This document shows, piece after piece, positions 44,959-54,059 of a DNA stretch of 64,000 nt. The number at the start of each line of letters is the position of its first letter. The stretch's first letter is position 1. The stretch comes from an uncultured Alphaproteobacteria bacterium (GTDB lineage Bacteria > Pseudomonadota > Alphaproteobacteria > Caulobacterales > Hyphomonadaceae), in assembly GCA_903842595.1 (NCBI GenBank), contig CAIMMO010000152.1:1-64000 (forward strand), given 5' to 3'. The translations under genes and the position numbers were made by a program. The notes beneath the pieces were generated by a model, which had not been told where the DNA came from, made no database searches, and saw only the letters and a list, made by a program, of their open reading frames with translations.

Positions 44959-45543
44959 ATGAATCTGAAAATGCTCGTGGCCGCAGCTGCTTTCGCGATG
45001 GCGGCAACTGCCTGTCAGGCCATTCCGGAAGACATGACGGTCGCGCAATACTGTGCGCAGCCTGACAAGGCCAACATGGACGTCTGCAAGATCAACGTCG
45101 AGATCGATGGCGAGCGCGGCCAGCTCGCCGACACCAACATGCGCCTGAGCCAGGCGCGCACGATCGCCGATAACGCGCTTGCTCGCGCCACTTCCGCGCA
45201 GGCTTCGGCCGATGCTGCCATGGCTGTGGCCACGGATGCGAAGAGCTCGATCGCGACACAGGCCGCCTTCAACTGCACCACCAAGACGGTGCAGCGTGCG
45301 AAGTCCGGATCGTGCGGCGAAGGCTACAAGGTGCAGTCATGCGTCCAGACGCGCTTCACCTTCAATGCTGGCGCACCATCGATCCTGCGTGAGATCAGCG
45401 ATACGGGTTGCCGCTTCAACGACCAGGTTCTCGAGATGCAGATCCGCTGCTGCACCACGGGCCCGGCTCCTGTGATGACGGAAACCGCAGCTCCGGTTGA
45501 TGCGCAGCCGAGCGCGCCGCAACAGCCGGCTAAGTCCTCGTAG
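44959..45543 (+). CDS. Lipoprotein with an alanine-rich coiled-coil
   Basis: 194 residues. Signal ends AATAC (lipobox). Residues 50-100 form an Ala-rich heptad-like helix (LADTNMRLSQARTIADNALARATSAQASADAAM), reminiscent of Lpp-type coiled coils. The C-terminal half holds six cysteines (NCTTK, SCGEGYKVQSC, GCRF, IRCC) before a Pro/Ala tail. GGAG precedes the ATG at 44959. No family assigned beyond the helix. Confidence 0.65.
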   Translation: MNLKMLVAAAAFAMAATACQAIPEDMTVAQYCAQPDKANMDVCKINVEIDGERGQLADTNMRLSQARTIADNALARATSAQASADAAMAVATDAKSSIATQAAFNCTTKTVQRAKSGSCGEGYKVQSCVQTRFTFNAGAPSILREISDTGCRFNDQVLEMQIRCCTTGPAPVMTETAAPVDAQPSAPQQPAKSS

Positions 45544-45586
45544 CGACGATCAACCGCCGCGGCAGTCTGATCCCTGCCGCTGACGA

Positions 45587-46231
45587 TCAGTCAGGCGCCG
45601 CCCTCACTCGGAGGGCGGCGTTTTGACTTTGGGTTTCAGACGGCTTGCGCGGATCGGGCAGGACACGGCGGAAGAGGCGGACGCCCTGGTCCATGTCGGC
45701 GCGCGTGGGCGCCTTGCCGCCGGCGTCGCGGAAAACGAGCCGGAAATCGCCGACCAGCCAGAGCAGCTGGGTGAGGTCGTCGCGCGTGCGCGTGTCGGCG
45801 GGCCGCATCAGGCTGGCGGAGATGAAGTCGCGCAGCAGGGCGAGTGTATTCGACATGCCGACGTCGCGGTTGCGCCGGTAGTCCGCGGCAAGCTCCGGGT
45901 CGGAGGCGAGCAGCATTGTGAGATCGCGAAAGAAGAAGCGGTGCGCCCACTGGATCTCGAAATTGCCGGCGGCCATGACGTCCATGATCTTGAAGGTGTG
46001 GTGAGCGCCCTGCGGCAGGGTGTCGTTCGCGCTCCAGGCCGCCAGGATGCGGGCGAAGAGGCCGCGCACGATCTCGGGCTTGTTGCCGAAATGGTCGTCG
46101 AGATTGCCCGGGCTGATCCCCATGGCCTCGGCGATGTGATTGGTCGTCACGTTCGCCGTGCCGCGCTCATTGAAAAGGCCGAGGGCGGTATCGAGGATGC
46201 GGGTGGGCGTGTCGATTGCGCGGTCTGGCAT
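45587..46231 (-). CDS. TetR/AcrR family transcriptional regulator
   Basis: 214 residues. HTH domain at residues 8-55: TRILDTALGLFNERGTANVTTNHIAEAMGISPGNLDDHFGNK. The ligand domain matches the TetR_C subgroup with conserved WxxxFRFFFRDL-like stretch (AHRFFFRDLTMLL). Divergent from the monooxygenase gene with a palindrome between them. Confidence 0.85.
   Translation of the reverse strand: MPDRAIDTPTRILDTALGLFNERGTANVTTNHIAEAMGISPGNLDDHFGNKPEIVRGLFARILAAWSANDTLPQGAHHTFKIMDVMAAGNFEIQWAHRFFFRDLTMLLASDPELAADYRRNRDVGMSNTLALLRDFISASLMRPADTRTRDDLTQLLWLVGDFRLVFRDAGGKAPTRADMDQGVRLFRRVLPDPRKPSETQSQNAALRVRAAPD
45596..45624 (+). terminator. Intrinsic terminator of the coiled-coil lipoprotein gene
   Basis: CGCCGCCCTC-N5-GAGGGCGGCG followed by TTTT. 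It lies within the last codons of the convergent TetR gene, so it also shapes the end of that message. Confidence 0.7.
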
Positions 46232-46269
46232 GTGGGGTCGTCGAATAGAGTAGAAGCGCTAATCGCGAT

Positions 46270-46287
46270 CTGGAGTAGTGACTCCAG
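46270..46287. promoter_or_regulatory. Operator palindrome between TetR and monooxygenase genes
   Basis: CTGGAGT-AGTG-ACTCCAG, perfect 7-bp arms, in the 89-bp divergent region. A good candidate for the TetR binding site. Confidence 0.5.
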
Positions 46288-46320
46288 GCCGTCAGGGAGG
46301 CGGCCTTGCAGGAGGGTTGA

Positions 46321-46620
46321 ATGATCCTGATCACGGGGACTGTCGAAGTGGCCGAGGCAAACCGGGCGGCGTTCATCGCGGCGGCGACACGGCATGTAAC
46401 GCTGTCACGCGGGGAGGCAGGTTGCATCAGCCATGGCTTCTTCGAGGACGTGATGGCGCCGGGCATATTCGTGTTCGTCGAGCGCTGGCGCGACATGGCG
46501 GCGGTGCAGGCGCACTTCACCGAGGACTATAGCCGGGAGATCGTCGGCCTGATCGGCGCGCTGTCGGAGCGTTCCACCGGGGTGGAGATACACGAGGTGG
46601 CGTCAACGCGGGTGGTGTAA
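46321..46620 (+). CDS. Antibiotic-biosynthesis-monooxygenase (ABM) domain protein
   Basis: 99 residues, one ABM domain: ILITGTVEVAEANRAAFI, CISHGFFEDVMAPGIFVFVERW and the closing strand. Related proteins are cofactor-free quinol monooxygenases (YgiN) or haem-degrading enzymes. GGAGG lies before the ATG. Likely controlled by the divergent TetR. Confidence 0.88.
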   Translation: MILITGTVEVAEANRAAFIAAATRHVTLSRGEAGCISHGFFEDVMAPGIFVFVERWRDMAAVQAHFTEDYSREIVGLIGALSERSTGVEIHEVASTRVV

Positions 46621-46631
46621 GGCCGCCGCAA

Positions 46632-46662
46632 AGCAAAAGGCCGCCCGGTTTCCCGGGCGGCC
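46632..46662 (-). terminator. Intrinsic terminator of the TonB receptor gene
   Basis: GGCCGCCCGG-N4-CCGGGCGGCC, with TTTT following on the minus strand. It lies 26 bp after the receptor stop. Confidence 0.8.
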
Positions 46663-46687
46663 CATGCTTCAGTGCTTGTCTGTCAGA

Positions 46688-48886
46688 TCAGTTCGCGAAC
46701 TTCACCGACAGGCCGACGACGCGCGGGTCGTTGACGAAAACGGTGTTGTTGTTGAAGTCGATCGCGCCCTTGATGTTGTTCTCGTCCGTGATGTTGCGGG
46801 CGAAGGCTGCGATTTCGAGGGAGCCGTCGAGCCTGGTCCAGCCGAGTTTCAGGCCGCCCTCGAACTGATCGTCGGTGTTGAACTCGACCGACTCGTAGAG
46901 GAAGAGGTTGGTTGCGCCCTGATAGGCCCAGTCCGTGTAGGCGAAGAATTCCGAGCTGGCGTCATACGGCATGGAATAGCGCGCCGTGAAGTTGGCGATT
47001 GTTTCCGGAGCGTTCGGGAAGGGGTTTCCGTCAATCAAGGCGCGCCTTGAGCCCGAGACAACGCGTGTCGGGTCGGTGACCGTGCACTGGGCGCAGATAC
47101 CGACTGCAAGGCCGCTGTCGCTGATCTCGGTGTCGACCCACGAGACGCCACCGGTAAAGACAAGATTGTCCATCGGCGACCATTCGGCGTCGACTTCCAG
47201 GCCTGTCGCTTTGCCGCTGTCGGCGTTCAGAAGCTGGACAGTGTTGCCAGAACCGCCGACAGCGGTGAGCTGGATGTCCGAGACTTCGTAGGTGAAGAGG
47301 GCCGCGTTGAGGCGCAGGCCGTCACCGATGAAGGACTTGACGCCGGCTTCCCACGACAGGACGGTTTCGGAATTGGCGAGCGAGGGCGGGGCGAAGAAGG
47401 CGACATCGCGGCCCTGGATCGTCGGGCCGCGGAAGCCTTCGGCGACGCGGGCGTAGACCGAGACATCAGGGGTCAGAGCGTACATGCCGCTGAGGTCCCA
47501 GCTGACATGGTCGTCCGAGATGTTGCGGTTGTTGGCCGTGGCTCCGAGGACGGTGAGGTCCTTTTCGTCTTCCGTGTAGCGCAGGCCGCCGGTGACGGAG
47601 AACTGCTCGGTGACGTCATAGCTCGCCTGGCCGAAGACGGCCCAGGCCTGGTTGCCATGCGTCAGCGTTGCCGGCGGCGGGAAGCCTGACGGTCCCACGG
47701 TCGTGACGGTGAACTCGCTGTCGAAATAGTAGGCGCCGACCTGCCAGGAGAGCGGGCCGCCGGTGTCGCTGGCGAGGCGGACTTCCTGGGTGACCTGGTC
47801 AAGATCGTCGATCGAGTCCTGCGTGTCGGCATCGAAGGGAATGAAGCCCGGGCCGGTGCCCGCGACGCCGCCGTCGATGTCGCCGCGGCCGGAGCCTTCG
47901 GTTCCCTCGTAGGCGGTGATCGAGGTCAGCCGCATGTCGCCGAAATCGTAGCTGACATTGGCCGACGTGCCCCAGCCTGTGTAGGCCTGCCGGTTGCCGC
48001 CGCCCTGGTTGAAGCTCACGGTGTCGCGTTCATAGTTGGCATTGAGACCGTTCGTACCCGTCGTGATGGCATTGGCGCGGAAGATGGCGGACGTGCCCTC
48101 AAGTTTACGGACGTGCATGTTGAGCAGCACGTCGAGATTTTCGATCGGCTCGAGCGCGACCTGGAGGCGGCCGGCGAACTCGTCATAGCCGCCGATGTCA
48201 TCGTCCCCGGTGGTGAGCGTATTGTTGATCCAGTCATCGCGGTGCTGGAAAAGCACGGCGGCGCGTGCATTGATGCCCGGAGCGATCGCGCCGCCGACGG
48301 CGCCGTCAAAGGTCAGCGAGCCAAAGGAGCCAGCGGACGCCTGGGCGCGCGCGTCGAAGTCTTCACTCGGCTTGACAGAGGTGAAGCGCACGATGCCTGC
48401 AGTGGTGTTGCGGCCGAACAGCGTTCCCTGCGGACCGCGATAGACCTCGACGCGATCGACGTCGAAGATCGGCGTCGATTTCAGGACCACGTTCTCCATC
48501 ACCACATCGTCCATGATGATCGACACGGGCTGCGAGGCGGCGAGATCGAAGTCGGTGTTGCCGAGGCCGCGGATATAGAAGCGCGGTGCGACGCGGCCGT
48601 TGGAGCTTTCGGCGTAGAGCGCCGGAACGCGGGCGGCGAGGGCGAGCACGTCTTCGCCCGAGGAGAAGATTGCCTCGATCTGGTCCTGCGGCAGCGATGC
48701 GGCGGAGACCGGCACGTCCTGAATGTTCTCTTCGCGCTGGTTGGCCGTGATGATGATCACGTCGAGGCGGCTGTTGTCAGCCGGCTGCGTCTGGGCGGCG
48801 GCTGGCGCCGCGAGCAGGGCGACGGCCGAGGAGGCGGCGAGCAGTGCTGCGATCAAGGTCCGACCGGACCGCTTACGTTGGAACAT
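46688..48886 (-). CDS. TonB-dependent outer-membrane receptor
   Basis: 732 residues. Signal ends APAAAQTQ. A TonB-box-like IIITANQREENIQDVP lies after the signal, followed by the plug (FYIRGLGNTDFD, VEVYRGPQGTLFGRNTTAGIV) and a beta-barrel ending in aromatic-rich LSVKFAN. The plug resembles the large alphaproteobacterial receptor family used for siderophores and plant or algal polymers; the ligand is unknown. Solitary gene. Confidence 0.93.
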   Translation of the reverse strand: MFQRKRSGRTLIAALLAASSAVALLAAPAAAQTQPADNSRLDVIIITANQREENIQDVPVSAASLPQDQIEAIFSSGEDVLALAARVPALYAESSNGRVAPRFYIRGLGNTDFDLAASQPVSIIMDDVVMENVVLKSTPIFDVDRVEVYRGPQGTLFGRNTTAGIVRFTSVKPSEDFDARAQASAGSFGSLTFDGAVGGAIAPGINARAAVLFQHRDDWINNTLTTGDDDIGGYDEFAGRLQVALEPIENLDVLLNMHVRKLEGTSAIFRANAITTGTNGLNANYERDTVSFNQGGGNRQAYTGWGTSANVSYDFGDMRLTSITAYEGTEGSGRGDIDGGVAGTGPGFIPFDADTQDSIDDLDQVTQEVRLASDTGGPLSWQVGAYYFDSEFTVTTVGPSGFPPPATLTHGNQAWAVFGQASYDVTEQFSVTGGLRYTEDEKDLTVLGATANNRNISDDHVSWDLSGMYALTPDVSVYARVAEGFRGPTIQGRDVAFFAPPSLANSETVLSWEAGVKSFIGDGLRLNAALFTYEVSDIQLTAVGGSGNTVQLLNADSGKATGLEVDAEWSPMDNLVFTGGVSWVDTEISDSGLAVGICAQCTVTDPTRVVSGSRRALIDGNPFPNAPETIANFTARYSMPYDASSEFFAYTDWAYQGATNLFLYESVEFNTDDQFEGGLKLGWTRLDGSLEIAAFARNITDENNIKGAIDFNNNTVFVNDPRVVGLSVKFAN

Positions 48887-49095
48887 TGATGGGGACTCCC
48901 GTTGAAATCTGACCCCCCACATCAACCGAACGCCTTTCCGGAGTCTTGCGGGGTCGCCCCGGAATCGTGCGTACACGGTCCTTTTGCGCGCCTTCGATGC
49001 AAAACTGTCACGCGTGGCGCCGTTACAGGGCTGAAAGTTTTCGCCTGATTAGGGAATTGCCGAGGCAGCGCGCAACCCACGCGGGAAGCTCTGAC

Positions 49096-49314
49096 TTAGG
49101 CGATGATGTCCGGCGTCAGCTTGGACGAGAGCCAGGTAATGCGATCCTTGAGCCTTAGCTTCTCGCGCTTGAGGCCCATCACGCGGATTTCCTCGCCGCC
49201 TTCCAGCTTGAGCTGTGCGATCGTGTCGTCGAGTTCGCGATGGCGGGCGCGCAGCTCTTCGAGCCGCTTCTCCATCTCCTCGATATTGGTGGGGTCGAAA
49301 ACGATGTCGCTCAA
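49096..49314 (-). CDS. DUF465 (YdcH-like) small coiled-coil protein
   Basis: 72 residues from the TTG at 49314; the ATG at 49275 (59 residues) is the alternative. The core, EKRLEELRARHRELDDTIAQ and VMGLKREKLRLKDRI, matches DUF465, a short helical hairpin. Function unknown. It is divergent from a paralogue at 49761. Confidence 0.8.
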   Translation of the reverse strand: MSDIVFDPTNIEEMEKRLEELRARHRELDDTIAQLKLEGGEEIRVMGLKREKLRLKDRITWLSSKLTPDIIA

Positions 49315-49760
49315 CCCTGGTGCCTCCGGTGTCTGCGCCTGGTGGAATCGCTTCGCATTGCTGCATTCTATCCGAGGCGCCGGAAATCGAGGGGGCGGCC
49401 TGCCGGTATCCCGCGACCCGACCGTCCCCTCGCTGGCGGGGGATACCAAATCCGGTGCGGAACGAAAAGGTCCGCTAACCCTAAACAAAGCATTCCGCAG
49501 AGGCTTTCGGAGGTCGTCGCGGCGGCAGCCACATTAATTCTCAGGGCGTCCTGCGTTTTCCGGCATTCAAGGCGTGACGTCTCAAAAACTTCATGTTTCA
49601 CTCTTCCTCGCGGCTGTTCAGCGAGCCGCATCGGTCTCCTCGAAACACCTATCGAGGCCGGAGCGGACGCGAGACGTCCGCTCGCGGTCGGTGTTGTGCG
49701 ATCCGCCTGGCGCCCATCCGGGCGCAGTGCGGTCCGCCAATGACAAGGAGAGACCTACAC
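49315..49760. other. Region between divergent DUF465 genes
   Basis: About 450 bases with no supported gene. GAGCGGACG-N5-CGTCCGCTC (49661-49683) is a perfect stem-loop about 80 bp before the second DUF465 gene, inside its probable leader. CTAACCCTAAACAAAG near 49477 is an AT-rich promoter-like patch. Confidence 0.4.
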
Positions 49761-49928
49761 ATGAGCCTGGAAGCACGCATCAAAGAGTTGAGTGACCGGC
49801 ATAAGCGCCTCGAGGCGGCCATCGCCGCCGAGGCGAAGCACCCGTCAGGCGACGATGTGCGCATTCTTGAACTCAAGCGGAAGAAACTTCGATTAAAGGA
49901 CGAGATCCAGCAGCTGAGAGCCAGCTAG
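49761..49928 (+). CDS. DUF465 (YdcH-like) small coiled-coil protein, paralogue
   Basis: 55 residues. SLEARIKELSDRHKRLEAAIA and ILELKRKKLRLKDEIQQL align with the gene at 49096-49314. AAGGAGA lies 9 bp before the ATG. Function unknown. Confidence 0.85.
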   Translation: MSLEARIKELSDRHKRLEAAIAAEAKHPSGDDVRILELKRKKLRLKDEIQQLRAS

Positions 49929-50046
49929 GCTTCAGGACCCGGAAGGGCACTGACCACGCTCGGCGCCCAACTTCCCGTTGACCTTCTGCGCGACCACGCG
50001 AATGGTGTCGCCGGGGCGAAATCAACGGGCGGATGAGGGTAACCTT

Positions 50047-50427
50047 ATGCGTGGCCTCTGGGATAATGAGAAGTCGCTGTCGCCAGCGTTGCTGAGATCG
50101 GCGCTGGCAATGGTCGGCGTCTTCCTCGCACTGTCAGCTGCGGTGATGCTGATCATCGCTGTCGCGAGCGTGGCGGCAGGCAATTATGCCGCGGCTGCGA
50201 TGCAGGTCTCGGCGGGAATCGCCCTGCCGTTCGGGATCTGGCTGGGCCTGCGAATCCTCGCTGACCTCCTGATCGTGCTCAATCGCTCGCACGACAGGCT
50301 GCAATCGATCGTGGAACTGGCGGGCGGCCCGCCGCCGCAGCCGGCTACGCCCGAGCCCGTCTTCACGTCGAATGCTTCAAGGACCGCAGCGGGCGACGAT
50401 GGCCCGCGCTATCCCTCGGAGGATTAG
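50047..50427 (+). CDS. Small membrane protein, DUF4282-like or unknown
   Basis: 126 residues with two hydrophobic segments (about 22-45 and 50-78) and a short Pro-rich tail. GAGGG lies about 8 bp before the ATG. The two-helix plus RILADLLIVLNRSHD pattern resembles DUF4282 proteins, but this is weak. Convergent with trcR. Confidence 0.6.
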   Translation: MRGLWDNEKSLSPALLRSALAMVGVFLALSAAVMLIIAVASVAAGNYAAAAMQVSAGIALPFGIWLGLRILADLLIVLNRSHDRLQSIVELAGGPPPQPATPEPVFTSNASRTAAGDDGPRYPSED

Positions 50428-50434
50428 GCGAGGA

Positions 50435-51139
50435 CTATTCCTCGCCGTCCTTCTTCTTGCCGAAGTTCGCGAACAATTGTTCGGCCGTGATGTTCTCGCG
50501 GCGGGGTTCCTCGCCATCGGCGGTTGCGGCGTCAGCTGCCGCCGGAGCCGGGGTGACGACCTTGCGGAGCGTCGGACCCGAGAGACGGGCGTCCTTCTCG
50601 TCGCGTGCGTTGGCCTTCTTGGCGGCGGCGCGCGAAACGATGGCGTCGAGTTCGATCTGTGAGCACAGGCCCAGCGTCACGGGATCGACCGGCTTGAGGT
50701 TGGGCGCATTCCAGTGCTGGCGCGAACGCACCGACTCGATGGTCGACTTGGTGGTGCCGATCAGCTTGGAGATCTGCGCGTCGGTGACCTCCGGGTGGTG
50801 GCGCAGGAACCAGGCGATGGCGTCCGGGCGGTCCTTGCGGCGCGAGACCGGGGTGAAGCGGGCGCCTTTCTTTTTCGCTTCGGGCACGCTGGCGTGCTTC
50901 AGCGGCGGCATCTGGAGCGTGTAGGTCTTGTCCTGCTCGCCCTTCTCGATCTCTTCACGCGTGAGTTCGCCCGAGGCGACCGGATCGGCGCCGCGCATGT
51001 TCTCTGCGACTTCGCCATCGGCGATGCCTTTGACTTCGAGCGGATGGAGTTCGCAGAATTCGGCGATCTGCTCGAATGTGAGCGTGGTGTTGTCGATCAG
51101 CCAGACGGCTGTCGCCTTCGGCATGAGGATTTTGGCCAT
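50435..51139 (-). CDS. trcR: DUF1013 family cell-cycle transcriptional regulator TrcR
   Basis: 234 residues. Opening LMPKATAVWLIDNTTLTFEQIAEFC, the HTH-like HPEVTDAQISKLIGTTKSTIESVR and CSQIELDAIV are diagnostic of DUF1013. This family is confined to alphaproteobacteria and is named TrcR after its cell-cycle role. The C-terminal third is a low-complexity Ala/Glu region. Preceded by the terminator of the quinone-reductase gene. Confidence 0.88.
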   Translation of the reverse strand: MAKILMPKATAVWLIDNTTLTFEQIAEFCELHPLEVKGIADGEVAENMRGADPVASGELTREEIEKGEQDKTYTLQMPPLKHASVPEAKKKGARFTPVSRRKDRPDAIAWFLRHHPEVTDAQISKLIGTTKSTIESVRSRQHWNAPNLKPVDPVTLGLCSQIELDAIVSRAAAKKANARDEKDARLSGPTLRKVVTPAPAAADAATADGEEPRRENITAEQLFANFGKKKDGEE

Positions 51140-51160
51140 AAGCGTCTCGTTAGTCCTGAA

Positions 51161-51192
51161 AAGCGAAAAACCCGGCGCTGAGGGCCGGGTTT
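51161..51192 (-). terminator. Intrinsic terminator of the quinone-reductase gene
   Basis: AAACCCGGC-N7-GCCGGGTTT; the minus strand continues TTTTTCGCTTTT. It separates that gene from trcR. Confidence 0.75.
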
Positions 51193-51310
51193 CTCGGAAT
51201 GTCGAGAATGGGAAGTAGTCCTGAGCGTCGCTGATATAATTCAGGTTTTCGCTGTTGTGAACCCGAAACAGGGCTGTCGCCGGGCCGGCTGACTGCCCGG
51301 AATCAAGGCA

Positions 51311-52291
51311 TTAGGCGACAACCTGCAGAATTATTTTCCCGGCATGGTCGGAACTGTCCATTTTGGCGTGGGCGGCGTCCGCCTCGGCCAGCGGGAAGAC
51401 AGCGCTGACAAGGGGCTTGAATTTCCCCTGCCTGATCCAGGGCCAGGCCTGGCGCACCGCGCCTTCGGCCAGCATCGCCTTGTGCTCATTTGTTCGGATA
51501 CGAAGCGTCGAGCCTGAGATGGAGATGCGCTTCATCATCAGCTTGGTGAGGTCGCCCTCGATGCGCGAGCCCTGAAGGAAGGCGATGTAGGACAGGCGGC
51601 CGAGATCCTTCAGGATGGTGAGGTTCTTCTCGAAATAGGGTTTGCCGACCATGTCGAGGATGACGTCGACGCCGCCGGCATCGCGAAGAACCGTCTCGAA
51701 ATCGTCCGTCCGGTAATTGATCGCCTGCGTTGCGCCGAGCTTTTCGCACAGACGACACTTCTCGTCGGCGCCCGCCGTTGCATACACCTTCGCGCCAAAG
51801 GCTGCAGCCAGCTGGATCGCCGTCGTGCCGATGCCGCTCGCGCCGCCATGGATCAGAATGGTCTCGCCGGGCTTGAGCTGACTCATGTGGAAGACGTTGT
51901 TCCAGACCGTCAGCACCGTCTCGGGCAGACCTGCCGCCTCAATGAAGGTGAGCGGCTCGGGGATGGGCATGGTCGATCCCTCGTGGGCGATCGCGTACTC
52001 GGCATAGCCTCCGCCGGGCACGAGCGCGCAGACGCGATCGCCGGATTGCCAGCGCGTAACGCTGTCGCCGATGGCTTCCACCACGCCGGAAACTTCGAGA
52101 CCAAGCGTTTCAGGGGCCCCAGGGGGCGGGGGATACTTGCCCGCGCGCTGGATGAGGTCGGGACGGTTTACACCAGCCGCGTGAACCCGGATCAGGACCT
52201 GCCCCGGCCCGGGCGAGGGTTTCCCGATTTCGTGCAATTCAAGCTTCTGCCCGACGACGGATTTGACCGCCCTCATCACCGGTTTGGACAT
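51311..52291 (-). CDS. NAD(P)H:quinone oxidoreductase (PIG3-like, zinc-free MDR)
   Basis: 326 residues. Medium-chain dehydrogenase without zinc ligands. NRPDLIQRAGKYPPPPG and GLEVSGVV match the PIG3/quinone-oxidoreductase branch; HGGASGIGTTAIQLA is the NADPH-binding site. It likely reduces small quinones. Confidence 0.9.
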   Translation of the reverse strand: MSKPVMRAVKSVVGQKLELHEIGKPSPGPGQVLIRVHAAGVNRPDLIQRAGKYPPPPGAPETLGLEVSGVVEAIGDSVTRWQSGDRVCALVPGGGYAEYAIAHEGSTMPIPEPLTFIEAAGLPETVLTVWNNVFHMSQLKPGETILIHGGASGIGTTAIQLAAAFGAKVYATAGADEKCRLCEKLGATQAINYRTDDFETVLRDAGGVDVILDMVGKPYFEKNLTILKDLGRLSYIAFLQGSRIEGDLTKLMMKRISISGSTLRIRTNEHKAMLAEGAVRQAWPWIRQGKFKPLVSAVFPLAEADAAHAKMDSSDHAGKIILQVVA

Positions 52292-52418
52292 TTTCCAGAT
52301 CCCGCGCTTTAATCATCAATGGCGGGGCGACTTGCGCGCGTAGGAGCGTCGCGGTCAAGCGGTGGGATGGGTCCGCACGATCGAGCCCCGATGCATCGGG
52401 AGAACGGAAGAGGCGGCC

Positions 52419-52595
52419 ATGAGTTTCGAGGAAGAGCCCATTCGTACGACGAAACGTGGGCTCGATGACATGTCGATTCAGGAACTTAAGGAGCGCATCG
52501 AGACGCTTCGGTCCGAGATCGCCGCATGCGAACAGATGATCCAGAAAAAAGAAGCGACGCGAAAGGCTGCCGAGGCTGCTTTCTTCAAGAGCTGA
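52419..52595 (+). CDS. DUF1192 small helical protein
   Basis: 58 residues. GLDDMSIQELKERIETLRSEIAACEQMI is the DUF1192 core, a short coiled coil found in alphaproteobacteria, often near the next gene (rcdA). Function unknown. Confidence 0.85.
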   Translation: MSFEEEPIRTTKRGLDDMSIQELKERIETLRSEIAACEQMIQKKEATRKAAEAAFFKS

Positions 52596-52762
52596 TGGCA
52601 GGCTGATGACTGGCTGACGGCCCCATCAGATAAGGATTTACATGCTTAAGCGGCGCAGGTCTTGCCTGATACCGGCAGGTACGACGGGGATTGGTCGTCA
52701 AGGCTTGCTCAAGGTCTCGGGCAGAGACTGGGCAATCCGGCGACAGGTAGATTGAGGGATTT

Positions 52763-53308
52763 ATGCGCGACGCCATGCACTCTGCTGACTCTCTGCGGGA
52801 AGAATGGAAGCAGCGCGTGACCGAATTCGCGGGCTCGGAGCTGTTCGACCGGCTGTTCAAGGAAGGCATGGGCCTGGTCGAGGAAGCAGCGAGCTATCTC
52901 GATGGCCCCGGCCGCGTGGATTCGCGCAAGCTGAACCGTGAGCTCGCGCTGGTCTACGCCGCCGAAAGCATGGAAGTGACGACGCGGCTGATGCAGGCGG
53001 CATCCTGGCTGGTGGTCCAGCGCGCCGTCCGCGAGAAGGACATGAAGGTCGAAGAGGCGGGCGACGAGAAGTATCGCCTCGCGCGCACGGGCGAGCCGCA
53101 CCCGGTCGACCGCTCGGTCATGCCGGCGCAGCTGATGTCGCTGGTGGACCGCTCGCGAGCGCTCTACGAGCGCGTGTGGCGCTTCGATACGACGCTGTAT
53201 TCTGAGACGCCGCAGCCGACCGAAAACAATGTCATGAAGCAGATCGACCGCCTGCGCCAGGCCGCCGAAGGCGGCGCGTTCGATCCGCTGTCGGTGTGGC
53301 GCCGGTAG
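52763..53308 (+). CDS. rcdA: Regulator of CtrA degradation RcdA (DUF1465)
   Basis: 181 residues. In Caulobacter RcdA helps deliver CtrA to ClpXP during the cell cycle. DUF1465 marks: FDRLFKEGMGLVEEAASYLDGPGR, LALVYAAESMEVTTRLMQAASWLVVQRAV, MPAQLMSLVDRSRALYERVWRFD. GAGGG lies just before the ATG at 52763 (a second ATG at 52775 is possible). It sits near the cell-cycle gene trcR. Confidence 0.92.
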   Translation: MRDAMHSADSLREEWKQRVTEFAGSELFDRLFKEGMGLVEEAASYLDGPGRVDSRKLNRELALVYAAESMEVTTRLMQAASWLVVQRAVREKDMKVEEAGDEKYRLARTGEPHPVDRSVMPAQLMSLVDRSRALYERVWRFDTTLYSETPQPTENNVMKQIDRLRQAAEGGAFDPLSVWRR

Positions 53309-53402
53309 CCTTGCTGCACTCCCGACCCCTGGCCGCACGCGCCCAGGCGCCACGCACGCCGATCGTGTAGGCTGTGCCGCGATCTTCGGGAAGGCATCGG
53401 GC

Positions 53403-54044
53403 ATGCTTCGACACCGCAAACGGGACATCGCTATTGCCGTCGGGGCGTCGGTGCTGGCGGGCTATGTGGACGCCATAGGTTTTCTCAGCCTCGGCGGGTT
53501 CTTTGTCTCCTTCATGAGCGGAAACTCGACCCGGCTTGCTGTCGGGGTGGCGGGGTTGCCGGCCGAAGCGCTGATCGCTGCGCGCCTGATCGCGAGTTTC
53601 GTGGCTGGCGTGGTGCTGGGCAGTCTCGTTGGCGCCGCAGCGAAGCGGTGGAGGCGCCCGGGCGTTTTGCTGCTGGTGGCGAGCCTGCTTGCGTCAGCGA
53701 CGCTTGTCGCGATGGGGGCGCCGGATCTTGGGATGCTGTTGGTAGCGGCGGCGATGGGGGCGGAGAACACGACGTTCGAGCGCGATGGTGAGGTGTCGAT
53801 CGGGCTCACCTACATGACCGGGGCGCTGGTGAAGCTGGGCCAGCGGCTGGCTGGCGCGCTCATGGGGGGGCCGAAGCTTGCCTGGGCGCCTTATCTGATG
53901 CTGTGGCTGGGCCTGGTCGGAGGGGCAGTGGCCGGTGCGCTGGCCTGGCCGGCGTTCGGGCTTGCCGGGCTCTGGGTCGGGGTCGCGGGGGCGCTTGTGC
54001 TGGCAGGCGCGGCGTTTCTGGTCGTGCGCAGTGAGGAGGCCTAG
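53403..54044 (+). CDS. DUF1275 (YoaK) membrane protein
   Basis: 213 residues with about six hydrophobic segments. The pattern AGYVDAIGFLSLGGFFVSFMSGNSTRL is the DUF1275 signature. Some relatives are linked to transport, but the role is unknown. Convergent with rpmE. Confidence 0.88.
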   Translation: MLRHRKRDIAIAVGASVLAGYVDAIGFLSLGGFFVSFMSGNSTRLAVGVAGLPAEALIAARLIASFVAGVVLGSLVGAAAKRWRRPGVLLLVASLLASATLVAMGAPDLGMLLVAAAMGAENTTFERDGEVSIGLTYMTGALVKLGQRLAGALMGGPKLAWAPYLMLWLGLVGGAVAGALAWPAFGLAGLWVGVAGALVLAGAAFLVVRSEEA

Positions 54045-54059
54045 CGCAAGACAGCAGAA

